Positions 1 through 5,230 of a DNA stretch of 5,549 nt are shown here, piece after piece (within the stretch, counting starts at the first letter, position 1; every line of letters begins with the position of its first letter). The notes beneath the pieces were generated by a model that saw nothing but the letters and a program-made list of their open reading frames with translations, was not told where the DNA came from and made no database searches. This DNA comes from Planctomycetota bacterium (GTDB lineage Bacteria; Planctomycetota; Phycisphaerae; SM23-33): NCBI GenBank assembly GCA_003644335.1, contig QNCB01000107.1, forward strand, positions 1 to 5,549, given 5' to 3'. A program made the translations under genes and the position numbers.

Positions 1-46
1 AAATTCTCGCTACCATCAGTGACATGTTTGCCTTTTGATTGTCGAA

Positions 47-71
47 CGTGGTTGCAAAAACCGCAACCACG
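47..71. other. Strong stem-loop upstream of the signalling operon
   Basis: CGTGGTTGC (47-55) and GCAACCACG (63-71) form a perfect 9-bp stem with a 7-base loop (AAAAACC). No T-run follows on either strand, so it is not a canonical intrinsic terminator. A reading frame open from the window edge ends in TGA at 36-38, 8 bases before the stem, so the hairpin could close the 3' end of an unseen upstream gene. It lies before the predicted promoter of the next gene, so it is unlikely to be in that leader. Confidence 0.5.
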
Positions 72-99
72 GCACCTGGCTTGACGGTAATCGTTGGCC

Positions 100-129
100 T
101 TGACTTTCGGGTTGCCGGTGGTGTATCGT
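100..129 (+). promoter_or_regulatory. Candidate sigma70-type promoter of the SpoIIAA-like/phosphatase operon
   Basis: TTGACT (100-105) is a near-consensus -35 box. An 18-base spacer separates it from TATCGT (124-129), which matches TATAAT at 4 of 6 positions. Transcription would start near 136, giving a leader of about 50 bases before the ATG at 185. The spacing is acceptable but the -10 box is weak. A second TTGAC at 81 has no matching -10 box. Confidence 0.35.
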
Positions 130-184
130 GGGTGTGGCCTGGCTGGGTTCGTCGGCTACTAACTTTTTTACAGGGAGATATGAC

Positions 185-556
185 ATGGGTGTTGAACTGC
201 AAGAGTTGGCGGGCGGCAAGGTGATTCAGGTTGACCTGACGGGCAAATTGGTCAAGGCGGACTACGACCGGTTTCTGCCGGAGTTCGAACGGAGGATCGC
301 CGAGCACAGCAAGATACGGGTGCTCTGCACGATGCACGATTTCCAGGGCTGGTCAGCTGGGGCTGCGTGGGAAGATTTGAAGTTCGACGTCAAACATTTC
401 CGCGACATCGACAGGCTTGCGATAGTAGGCCATAGCAGCCTGGGCAAGTTGATGACCCTGTTCAGCAAGCCCTTCACTGCGGCGGATATGAAATACTTCG
501 ACACCGCCGAGGCCGACCAGGCCCGGGCGTGGATAACCGAGGGCCTGACGGACTGA
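185..556 (+). CDS. SpoIIAA-like (STAS-fold) family protein
   Basis: This 123-residue cytoplasmic protein resembles the SpoIIAA-like family (Pfam PF11964), small STAS-fold proteins, many of unknown role. Family-like stretches are GKLVKADYDRFLPEFE (20-35), a central strand with the FQGWSAGAAWEDLK turn (53-66), FRDIDRLAIVG (72-82), and KPFTAADMKYFDTAEADQAR (95-114) followed by AWI. There is no signal peptide or membrane segment. The ATG at 185 is chosen because GGGAG (173-177) sits 7 bases upstream; an in-frame GTG at 128 has no such site. Length is normal for the family. The classical phospho-acceptor motif of sporulation-type anti-anti-sigma factors (DSxG) is not obvious. The gene ends 5 bases before a SpoIIE-type phosphatase, so the two are probably co-transcribed. 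A regulatory partnership is inferred from this position only. Confidence 0.82.
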   Translation: MGVELQELAGGKVIQVDLTGKLVKADYDRFLPEFERRIAEHSKIRVLCTMHDFQGWSAGAAWEDLKFDVKHFRDIDRLAIVGHSSLGKLMTLFSKPFTAADMKYFDTAEADQARAWITEGLTD

Positions 557-561
557 CCGAG

Positions 562-1830
562 ATGACGAGCGAAAACGACAAGGCTGTGCGGGACCTGAAG
601 CAGGTGCTGGAAATTAGTCGGGCCATGGTGGCTACGAACGAACTCGGCGACCTGCTGACGCTGATTATCAACCACGCGCTGACGCTGCTGGGGGTCGAGC
701 GGGCAACGCTGTTCCTCTACGACGAAGCTACCGACGAGCTGGTCGCCCGAATAGCTACCGGGGTCGACGAGCTTCGAGTACCAGCGGACAAGGGCATCTG
801 TGGCCAGACTGTGCAAACCGGCAAGACCATCGTCGTCCCCGACGCCTATGCAGACGAGCGATTCAACCCGCAGGTGGACAAAGACCTGGGCTTCCGCACA
901 CGCAACCTTATGACCATCCCACTGAAGGGCTGCCAGGATAATCTCGTGGGCGTGTTGCAGGTGCTCAACAAACGCTCGGGCGATTTTTCAGACTGGGACA
1001 TCGACCTGGCTGAGGCCTTGGGTGCCCAGGCTGGCGTTGCACTGCAGCGGGCCAGGCTGCTGGAGCATTTTTTGGAGAAGCAGAAGATGGAGCGGGCTAT
1101 GCAGATCGCGCGGGATATTCAGCGCGGGCTGCTGCCGGACAAGCCGCCGAGCATCGCGGGGTTCGAGGTCGCGGGGCTTTCCGACCCAGCTGACGAAACC
1201 GGTGGCGACACGTTCGACTTCATCCCCCTGGCCAGTGGCCAATGGGCGTTCGTCATCGCCGACGCGACAGGCCATGGCATAGGCCCAGCCCTGGTGATAG
1301 CTGAGACCCGCGCGATGTTGCGGGCGTGCGCACACTTCAGCAAAGCTGGAGCTGGGGACGTTACGCACATTCTCGACACTGCCAACTATTTGCTGTCTCA
1401 GGATCTGGGCGGGGGCAGCTTCGTAACGTGTTTCCTGGGCATACTGGATCCGGAAACTCACGAGATGACCTACGCCTCCGCGGGGCATGGGCCTATGATT
1501 TTTTATCGTCGCAGCGAGGATAAGTTTTTCGAAGTCCCCGCCACCTTCGTACCGCTTGGCATATTGGAAGACGCCAGCTACGAGGAGACGAAAACATTCC
1601 ACTTCGCCCCCGGCGACATCGCGGTGGTAACGACCGACGGCTTTTTCGAAGCCTTCGACCCAGCCAGCGAAATGTTCGGCGTACCTCGGATGCTGGATCA
1701 CATCCGCAGCGACCGCGACCTGCCCTGCCAGGAAATAATCGACAAACTCCACCGAGCGGTCAACGCATTCTCAGCCGGCCTGGAACAGGCAGACGACCTG
1801 ACCGCCGTGGTAATTAAACGCCAAGCGTAG
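562..1830 (+). CDS. GAF domain-containing SpoIIE/RsbU-type (PP2C) serine phosphatase
   Basis: This is a 422-residue cytoplasmic sensor phosphatase. The GAF domain spans about residues 20-165 and includes GVERATLFLYDE (44-55) and NLMTIPLKG (115-123). A linker helix with QIARDIQRGLLP (181-192), typical of this family, leads to the SpoIIE/PP2C domain (about 200-420). Metal-binding motifs are intact: GGDTFDF (D216), ADATGHG (D234), the SAGHGP loop (306-311), PGDIAVVTTDG (D359) and ADDLT (D412). Such enzymes remove phosphate from Ser/Thr of STAS-domain regulators in partner-switching pathways, with the GAF domain sensing a ligand or redox state. The ATG at 562 is preferred although it lacks a clear ribosome site. 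It lies 5 bases after the upstream stop, so translational coupling is likely. A GTG at 529 would add 11 residues and overlap the neighbour. No anti-sigma kinase or sigma factor is in view, so the real target is unknown. Confidence 0.93.
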   Translation: MTSENDKAVRDLKQVLEISRAMVATNELGDLLTLIINHALTLLGVERATLFLYDEATDELVARIATGVDELRVPADKGICGQTVQTGKTIVVPDAYADERFNPQVDKDLGFRTRNLMTIPLKGCQDNLVGVLQVLNKRSGDFSDWDIDLAEALGAQAGVALQRARLLEHFLEKQKMERAMQIARDIQRGLLPDKPPSIAGFEVAGLSDPADETGGDTFDFIPLASGQWAFVIADATGHGIGPALVIAETRAMLRACAHFSKAGAGDVTHILDTANYLLSQDLGGGSFVTCFLGILDPETHEMTYASAGHGPMIFYRRSEDKFFEVPATFVPLGILEDASYEETKTFHFAPGDIAVVTTDGFFEAFDPASEMFGVPRMLDHIRSDRDLPCQEIIDKLHRAVNAFSAGLEQADDLTAVVIKRQA

Positions 1831-1863
1831 CGTGGGCGTCTCGCCCATGTTTCTTCTTTTTCT
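1831..1863 (+). terminator. Rho-independent terminator of the phosphatase operon
   Basis: CGTGGGCG (1831-1838) pairs with CGCCCATG (1842-1849), giving an 8-bp stem with one G-U pair and a TCT loop. It is followed by a T-rich tract (1850-1863). It begins immediately after the phosphatase stop codon, which fits the end of a two-gene transcript. Confidence 0.8.
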
Positions 1864-1876
1864 GCGTTATTCTAAA

Positions 1877-1915
1877 TTCGTTATTGCTTCGGCATTCGGG
1901 TTTCGTTACTCGTCA
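1877..1915. repeat. Degenerate 7-bp tandem repeats (TTCGTTA-like)
   Basis: Four contiguous heptamers lie at 1888-1915: TTCGGCA, TTCGGGT, TTCGTTA and CTCGTCA. A further TTCGTTA at 1877-1883 is set off by 4 bases. They resemble the short tandemly repeated heptamers seen between genes in some bacteria. They are non-coding and of unknown function. Confidence 0.5.
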
Positions 1916-1928
1916 TTTTCCGTCCAAC

Positions 1929-1962
1929 CATGGCTACCCCGCAGATCCGCAGTATAGCCATG
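1929..1962. repeat. Palindromic stem-loop in the phosphatase-feoA gap
   Basis: CATGGCTA (1929-1936) and TAGCCATG (1955-1962) form a perfect 8-bp inverted repeat around an 18-base loop. The loop itself contains a direct repeat, CCGCAG twice. A T-rich tract starts 9 bases after the stem, too far for a classical terminator. A dispersed repeat remnant or a weak back-up terminator are both possible. Confidence 0.45.
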
Positions 1963-2003
1963 CCACCCGACTTTTTCTTTTACTGATAAGCCAATTGCCA
2001 AAC

Positions 2004-2091
2004 TGTAGCCTAGCCGCCCTCGGCTGGGAAGGTCGTGTAAAAACACTGGAAATATAGCAAGTTCGACACAGCCGAGGGCGACTGTGCTACA
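2004..2091. repeat. Inverted pair of REP-like palindromic elements (REPIN/BIME-like)
   Basis: The 23-base arm at 2004-2026 and the reverse complement of 2069-2091 match at 20 of 23 positions, separated by a 42-base spacer (2027-2068). Each arm is itself hairpin-like: the left contains GCCG-CCCT-CGGC (2013-2024), and the right contains CACAG...CTGTG (2067-2086, imperfect) around GCCGAGGGCGAC. The stretch is GC-rich against an AT-rich background. Arm size, internal palindromy and an inverted pair within about 90 bp are the hallmarks of REP doublets. No target-site duplication is visible at the edges. Confidence 0.65.
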
Positions 2092-2171
2092 TTCCCGAAT
2101 AGTTTTGCAATTAGCTCTGATTACTTAAAAAATTCGTGTCATTCGAACCGCTGTTTTTTATTGTTTTGTCC

Positions 2172-2199
2172 TTGACTATATTAAATCTAAATATAGAAT
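2172..2199 (+). promoter_or_regulatory. Candidate promoter of feoA
   Basis: TTGACT (2172-2177) and TAGAAT (2194-2199), each 5 of 6 to the sigma70 consensus, are separated by 16 bases. Transcription would begin near 2206, leaving a leader of about 80 bases before the feoA ATG. This is the best promoter match in the 1864-2288 gap. Confidence 0.6.
2176..2196. promoter_or_regulatory. Candidate operator: 7-7-7 dyad overlapping the feoA promoter
   Basis: CTATATT (2176-2182) and AATATAG (2190-2196) are perfect inverted copies separated by AAATCTA. The dyad starts in the last bases of the -35 box and ends within the -10 box, so a dimeric protein bound here would block RNA polymerase. Position and gene content suggest an iron-responsive repressor. 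It does not clearly match the textbook Fur or DtxR boxes, and AT-rich DNA makes chance dyads easier. Confidence 0.4.
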
Positions 2200-2288
2200 T
2201 GCTGCCAAAGTTAATGCCACGCGATACTCTTACCGGGTGTTTCGGCAATGGAAGGGTTTGGCTTGGCATGCTGACGAGGAGCAAAAAC

Positions 2289-2534
2289 ATGGCTAATATG
2301 CAGACAGAGACGACCCTGGCGGATATCAAGCCCGGCAACAAGGCTACAATCATAAGGATAACAGGCAGCGGCGGCATTAGGCGTCGGCTGTTGGATATGG
2401 GAGCCACAGCTGGGACAGTGGTGGATGTCAAACGAATAGCGCCGCTGGGCGACCCGATAGATGTGAAGATCAAAGGTTATCATCTGAGCTTGCGAAAAGA
2501 AGAAGCCAGGCGAATCCTGGTCAACGCTATCTGA
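2289..2534 (+). CDS. feoA: Ferrous iron transport protein A (FeoA)
   Basis: This 81-residue cytoplasmic SH3-like protein works with FeoB in Fe(II) uptake. Family features are TTLADIKPGNKATI (8-21), the GGIRRRLLDMGATAGTVVDV block (28-47), APLGDPIDVKIKGYHLSLRK (51-70), and a C-terminal EEARRILV helix. The length is typical of single FeoA proteins. The ATG at 2289 is chosen because GAGGAG (2276-2281) lies 7 bases upstream. In-frame upstream starts (ATG 2268, GTG 2136) lack a ribosome site, and the latter would read through the promoter. A second ATG at 2298 is possible but poorly spaced. FeoA is thought to modulate the FeoB GTPase or transporter rather than carry iron itself. A promoter with an overlapping dyad lies about 100 bases upstream. 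Unusually, feoB is separated from it by about 400 bases. Confidence 0.93.
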   Translation: MANMQTETTLADIKPGNKATIIRITGSGGIRRRLLDMGATAGTVVDVKRIAPLGDPIDVKIKGYHLSLRKEEARRILVNAI

Positions 2535-2554
2535 CAAGAACGCAGAGAAAAAAA

Positions 2555-2586
2555 TGGTTGATTGGTTGACTGGTTGACTGGTTGAC
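2555..2586. repeat. 8-bp tandem repeat, four copies (TGGTTGAC)
   Basis: TGGTTGAT is followed by three exact TGGTTGAC units, and a partial TGG continues after them. It starts 21 bases after the feoA stop. The unit is not a multiple of three, and the ATG at 2554 runs into a stop after seven codons, so it is non-coding. Copy number of such perfect arrays often varies between strains. Confidence 0.85.
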
Positions 2587-2613
2587 TGGGAAAAGATTAC
2601 AAAGAAAAAACAC

Positions 2614-2636
2614 AGCCATCCCATAGCACGATGGCT
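2614..2636. other. Stem-loop overlapping the left end of the candidate MITE
   Basis: AGCCATC (2614-2620) and GATGGCT (2630-2636) form a 7-bp stem with a 9-base loop. No T-run follows, so it is not an intrinsic terminator for feoA. Confidence 0.4.
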
Positions 2637-2640
2637 TGAC

Positions 2641-2708
2641 AGCTCCGGAGGAGCGATATCTTTGTAGTAACGCGATTGTATAATATGTTTAGCTCCGTAG
2701 GAGCTAAA
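2641..2708. repeat. Paired AGCTCC-type palindromes 50 bp apart
   Basis: AGCTCCGGAGGAGCG (2641-2655) and AGCTCCGTAGGAGCT (2691-2705) are near-identical and start exactly 50 bases apart. The second sits in a perfect 9-bp hairpin: TTTAGCTCC (2688-2696), loop GTA, GGAGCTAAA (2700-2708). An A-run follows it rather than T, so it cannot be an intrinsic terminator on the + strand, and on the - strand it is not followed by a T-run either. It looks like part of a dispersed repeat family. Confidence 0.6.
2679..2684 (+). promoter_or_regulatory. Perfect -10 box without a good -35; possible feoB promoter
   Basis: TATAAT at 2679-2684 is a consensus -10 hexamer, but nothing at 16-18 bases upstream resembles TTGACA. 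If used, feoB would have a leader of about 240 bases carrying the AGCTCC hairpin. Weak support; feoB may instead be read through from feoA. Confidence 0.22.
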
Positions 2709-2829
2709 AAAAATGCGGATTGACATTCTGACGACCCAGCCGCAACCATGTATGTTTATTGGTTAAAATGTGACCAACGACCGTATTTCTGCCGTCTATG
2801 GGATAGCTGTGAAGAAAAAACATAAAAAA

Positions 2830-2873
2830 CTTCATGCTCTTCATGTGCTTCATGGTGAAATGTGCTTTATGGT
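2830..2873. repeat. 9-bp tandem repeat (CTTCATGNN) with a diverged extra copy
   Basis: CTTCATGCT, CTTCATGTG and CTTCATGGT are contiguous (2830-2856). After an 8-base gap, CTTTATGGT (2865-2873) is a fourth, diverged copy. It ends about 60 bases before the feoB start. There is no sign of translation through it. Confidence 0.65.
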
Positions 2874-2933
2874 GAATTTTTGTGTAGCTGTGAACGCTTA
2901 CGGCGATTTTAGTTTTTGAAAGGAATTTTCAGC

Positions 2934-5120
2934 ATGCCAGAATTTGAGCGACAAAACGAATCCACAAGCCCGGCTGATATGGCGGGGAAGCAGTTTGTCA
3001 TTGCCCTGGCTGGAAACCCCAACTCGGGCAAGACTACGATTTTTAATTCCCTCACTGGCGGCAGGCAGCATGTGGGCAATTATCCGGGCGTAACGGTGGA
3101 GAAAGTGGAAGGCTCGTGCAAGCATGGCAAGGAGCGGCTGGCCATTATCGACCTGCCGGGCACCTATAGCTTGACGCCCTATTCCGTCGAGGAATTGGTC
3201 GCTCGCAATGTCCTCATCCACGACAAGCCCGACGCCGTCATCGATATCCTCGACGCGGGAAATATCGAGCGGAACCTTTACCTGGCTGTGCAGATTATGG
3301 AGCTGGGCTCGCCATTGGTTTTGGCGCTGAATATGTCCGATGTCGCGAGGCAGCGCGGGTTTGAGTTTGACCTGGAGCTCCTGAGCAAGCTGCTTGGCGT
3401 GCCTATCGTGCCGACGGTTGGACACAAGGGAACGGGCCTGGCCAGGCTGCTCGACGCAGCTCTGACGACGGCTCGACAAGAGGAGCCTCCCACGCCTCAC
3501 CATGTGGATTACGGCAGGGAGATCGAAGCTGAGATTCTCAAACTGCAGCAGCGAATCGAGGCTCTCGGCGTGGGGCCAGACGGCGTGCCGACGCGATGGA
3601 TTGCAATCAAGCTGCTCGAGGGCGACGCCGATTTGCGGGAGCATATCAACAATGACGAGCTTATCGACACCGCTAACAAGGCTGCGACGCGACTGCAGTC
3701 GTTGCTGGGCGACAGTCCCGAAGCCATCATCGCCGACCGCAGATATGGCTTTATTTCCGGAGCCTGTCAAGAGGCGGTTCGCAGCACGACGGAATCGCGA
3801 CACACCATGTCGGACAATATCGACGCGATCGTAACCAACCGCACGCTGGGCTTGCCGATTTTCCTCGGGCTGATGTACGCGGTGTTCCAGTTGACTTTCA
3901 CGCTTGGCGACACGCCGATGGGGTGGATCGAAACCGGCTTTGAATGGCTTGGCGGCGCGGTCGGCGGGCTCTGGCCTGCTGGCTCCCAGAGCTTGCTGCG
4001 AAGCCTGCTTGTCGACGGCGTTATCGGAGGCCTGGGCGGCGTGCTTGTGTTCCTGCCGAACATTCTGCTGCTGTTCCTAGCCATCGCGATACTGGAAGAT
4101 AGCGGATACATGGCCCGGGCTGCGTTCCTGATGGACCGACTGATGCATAAAATAGGCTTGCACGGCAAAAGTTTCGTGCCGATGCTGATTGGCTTTGGCT
4201 GTTCCGTGCCTGCTATCATGGCTACTCGCACGCTGGAAAATCGCCGCGACCGTCTGACGACCATGCTCGTGGTACCGCTGATGAGCTGCGGGGCACGCCT
4301 GCCTATATACGCTCTGATAATCCCCGCGTTTTTCCCCGACACATGGCACGCGCCGATGCTCTGGCTAATTTATATCATCGGCATCGTCCTGGCGGTGGTC
4401 TGCGCCAAGCTGCTCAAGTCGACGGTCCTGCGAGGCGAAACGCCGCCATTCGTTATGGAACTGCCGCCATACCGCATGCCTACCGCACGGAGCGTCGGGC
4501 TGCACATGTGGAACCGTGGTGGGGCGTATCTGAAGAAGGCCGGCACGATTATCCTGGGCATTTCCGTATTGCTCTGGGCGTTGCAACAGTGGCCTGGCCT
4601 GCCCGCGGAACAGGCTCAGACATTCGAGCAACAACGCTCCGCTATCGAGGCCCGGGCTGATTTGTCCGACGACGTCGCGCGGGAACAGCTAGCCAAGATA
4701 GACCACAGCCAGGCTGAAGCTACGCTGGGGGCCTCGATGATGGGGCGAATCGGTCGTGGGCTGGAGCCTGCACTTAGGCCCTGCGGGTTCGACTGGAAGA
4801 TATCCACCGCTATGATCGGCGCGCTGGCAGCGAAGGAAGTTTTCGTCGCGCAGATGGGTATTGTCTACTCGCTTGGCGAGGATGAGGACGAGGAATCTCT
4901 GCCCCTGCGAGCCAAGCTCCAGGCTGCATACACGCCGTTGCAGGGCTTTTGCATTATGCTGTTCTGCCTGGTGAGCGCCCCGTGCATGGCTACCATTGCG
5001 GTAACCAAACGCGAAAGCAATTCCTGGGCCTGGGCACTGTTCCAACTGGCAGGCCTGACCACACTAGCCTGGGTGGTAACAGCAGGCGTGTACCAGGTCG
5101 GCAGATTGTTTATTGGATAA
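2934..5120 (+). CDS. feoB: Ferrous iron transporter FeoB (GTPase-membrane permease)
   Basis: This is a 728-residue inner-membrane Fe(II) transporter of usual length. The N-terminal G domain has G1 GNPNSGKTT (27-35), a switch region GNYPGVTVEK (48-57), G3 DLPGTYSL (73-80) and G4 NMSD (133-136), with a G5-like PTVGHKGTG (160-168). A cytosolic helical region (about 170-290) follows, then the membrane part from about residue 305. Gate-region hallmarks are EDSGYMARAAF (388-398), GFGCSVP (C423), MSCGARLP (C452), LAAKEVF (631-637) and the C-terminal SAPCMATI (C684), all conserved features of the family. The ATG at 2934 is chosen because GAAAGGA (2918-2924) lies 9 bases upstream; a TTG at 2916 would overlap that site. 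No key residue is missing and there is no frameshift. feoA lies upstream across an unusually long repeat-filled gap, and no feoC is visible downstream. Confidence 0.97.
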   Translation: MPEFERQNESTSPADMAGKQFVIALAGNPNSGKTTIFNSLTGGRQHVGNYPGVTVEKVEGSCKHGKERLAIIDLPGTYSLTPYSVEELVARNVLIHDKPDAVIDILDAGNIERNLYLAVQIMELGSPLVLALNMSDVARQRGFEFDLELLSKLLGVPIVPTVGHKGTGLARLLDAALTTARQEEPPTPHHVDYGREIEAEILKLQQRIEALGVGPDGVPTRWIAIKLLEGDADLREHINNDELIDTANKAATRLQSLLGDSPEAIIADRRYGFISGACQEAVRSTTESRHTMSDNIDAIVTNRTLGLPIFLGLMYAVFQLTFTLGDTPMGWIETGFEWLGGAVGGLWPAGSQSLLRSLLVDGVIGGLGGVLVFLPNILLLFLAIAILEDSGYMARAAFLMDRLMHKIGLHGKSFVPMLIGFGCSVPAIMATRTLENRRDRLTTMLVVPLMSCGARLPIYALIIPAFFPDTWHAPMLWLIYIIGIVLAVVCAKLLKSTVLRGETPPFVMELPPYRMPTARSVGLHMWNRGGAYLKKAGTIILGISVLLWALQQWPGLPAEQAQTFEQQRSAIEARADLSDDVAREQLAKIDHSQAEATLGASMMGRIGRGLEPALRPCGFDWKISTAMIGALAAKEVFVAQMGIVYSLGEDEDEESLPLRAKLQAAYTPLQGFCIMLFCLVSAPCMATIAVTKRESNSWAWALFQLAGLTTLAWVVTAGVYQVGRLFIG

Positions 5121-5154
5121 GCGAGAACAAAAAATTCGTCATTTGTCTGTTTTA

Positions 5155-5183
5155 TTGACATATCGCCTGGCTCGGCGCACAAT
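5155..5183 (+). promoter_or_regulatory. Candidate promoter of mgtE
   Basis: A perfect TTGACA (5155-5160) is followed after 17 bases by CACAAT (5178-5183, 4 of 6 to TATAAT). Transcription would start near 5190, about 40 bases before the ATG. That leader is too short for a known magnesium riboswitch. This suggests mgtE can be transcribed independently of feoB, after which no terminator is visible. Confidence 0.5.
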
Positions 5184-5230
5184 GGGTACCTTCACACAGG
5201 CCCAGGCTTCTTGTCAGGAACGGATACGAG

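Larger units (their letters stand above)
2611..2811. mobile_element. Candidate MITE-like element between feoA and feoB
   Basis: CACAGCCATCCCATAG (2611-2626) and CTATGGGATAGCTGTG (2796-2811) are inverted copies matching at 15 of 16 positions. The 201-bp unit is flanked by identical AAGAAAAAA (2602-2610 and 2812-2820), which would be a 9-bp target duplication. It has no transposase or convincing ORF, as expected of a non-autonomous element. The caveats are that the flanks are A-rich, that part of the right end recurs at 2885-2894, and that the interior carries other palindromes, so a mosaic of unrelated repeats is the alternative. Confidence 0.45.

Noticed and set aside
1..38. C-terminal tail of an upstream gene ending at TGA 36-38
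   Set aside because: Only 11 codons are visible, with no recognisable sequence, so it cannot be supported from this window.
988..1752. 254-codon open frame on the - strand
   Set aside because: It is antisense to the SpoIIE/PP2C domain, whose catalytic motifs are intact on the + strand. The antisense product resembles no family I know and has no ribosome site I could identify.
2198..2269. Possible folded leader or riboswitch upstream of feoA
   Set aside because: Only competing 5-6 bp pairings (for example ATGCCA 2214-2219 with TGGCAT 2264-2269) with long loops are visible, and they do not match any riboswitch class I know.
2136..2288. N-terminal extension of FeoA from a GTG at 2136 or ATG at 2268
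   Set aside because: The extension would read through the promoter and dyad, is not FeoA-like, and neither start has a ribosome site. The ATG at 2289 does.
2720..2748. TTGACA at 2720-2725 as a feoB promoter
   Set aside because: No acceptable -10 hexamer occurs at 16-18 bases; the candidates (CAACCA, AACCAT) are poor.
2748..2825. 25-codon ORF beginning MYVYWLKCDQ, faintly like the start of GIY-YIG nucleases
   Set aside because: There is no ribosome site, it stops after 25 codons, and it crosses the right end of the candidate MITE. The resemblance covers about ten residues and is probably chance; at most a decayed remnant.
1877..2873. CRISPR array
   Set aside because: The repeats are 7-9 bp and contiguous or inverted pairs; there are no 23-40 bp direct repeats with regular unique spacers and no cas gene.
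2898..3803. 301-codon open frame on the - strand
   Set aside because: It lies opposite the FeoB G domain and is explained by the codon bias of that gene; the product has no recognisable motif.
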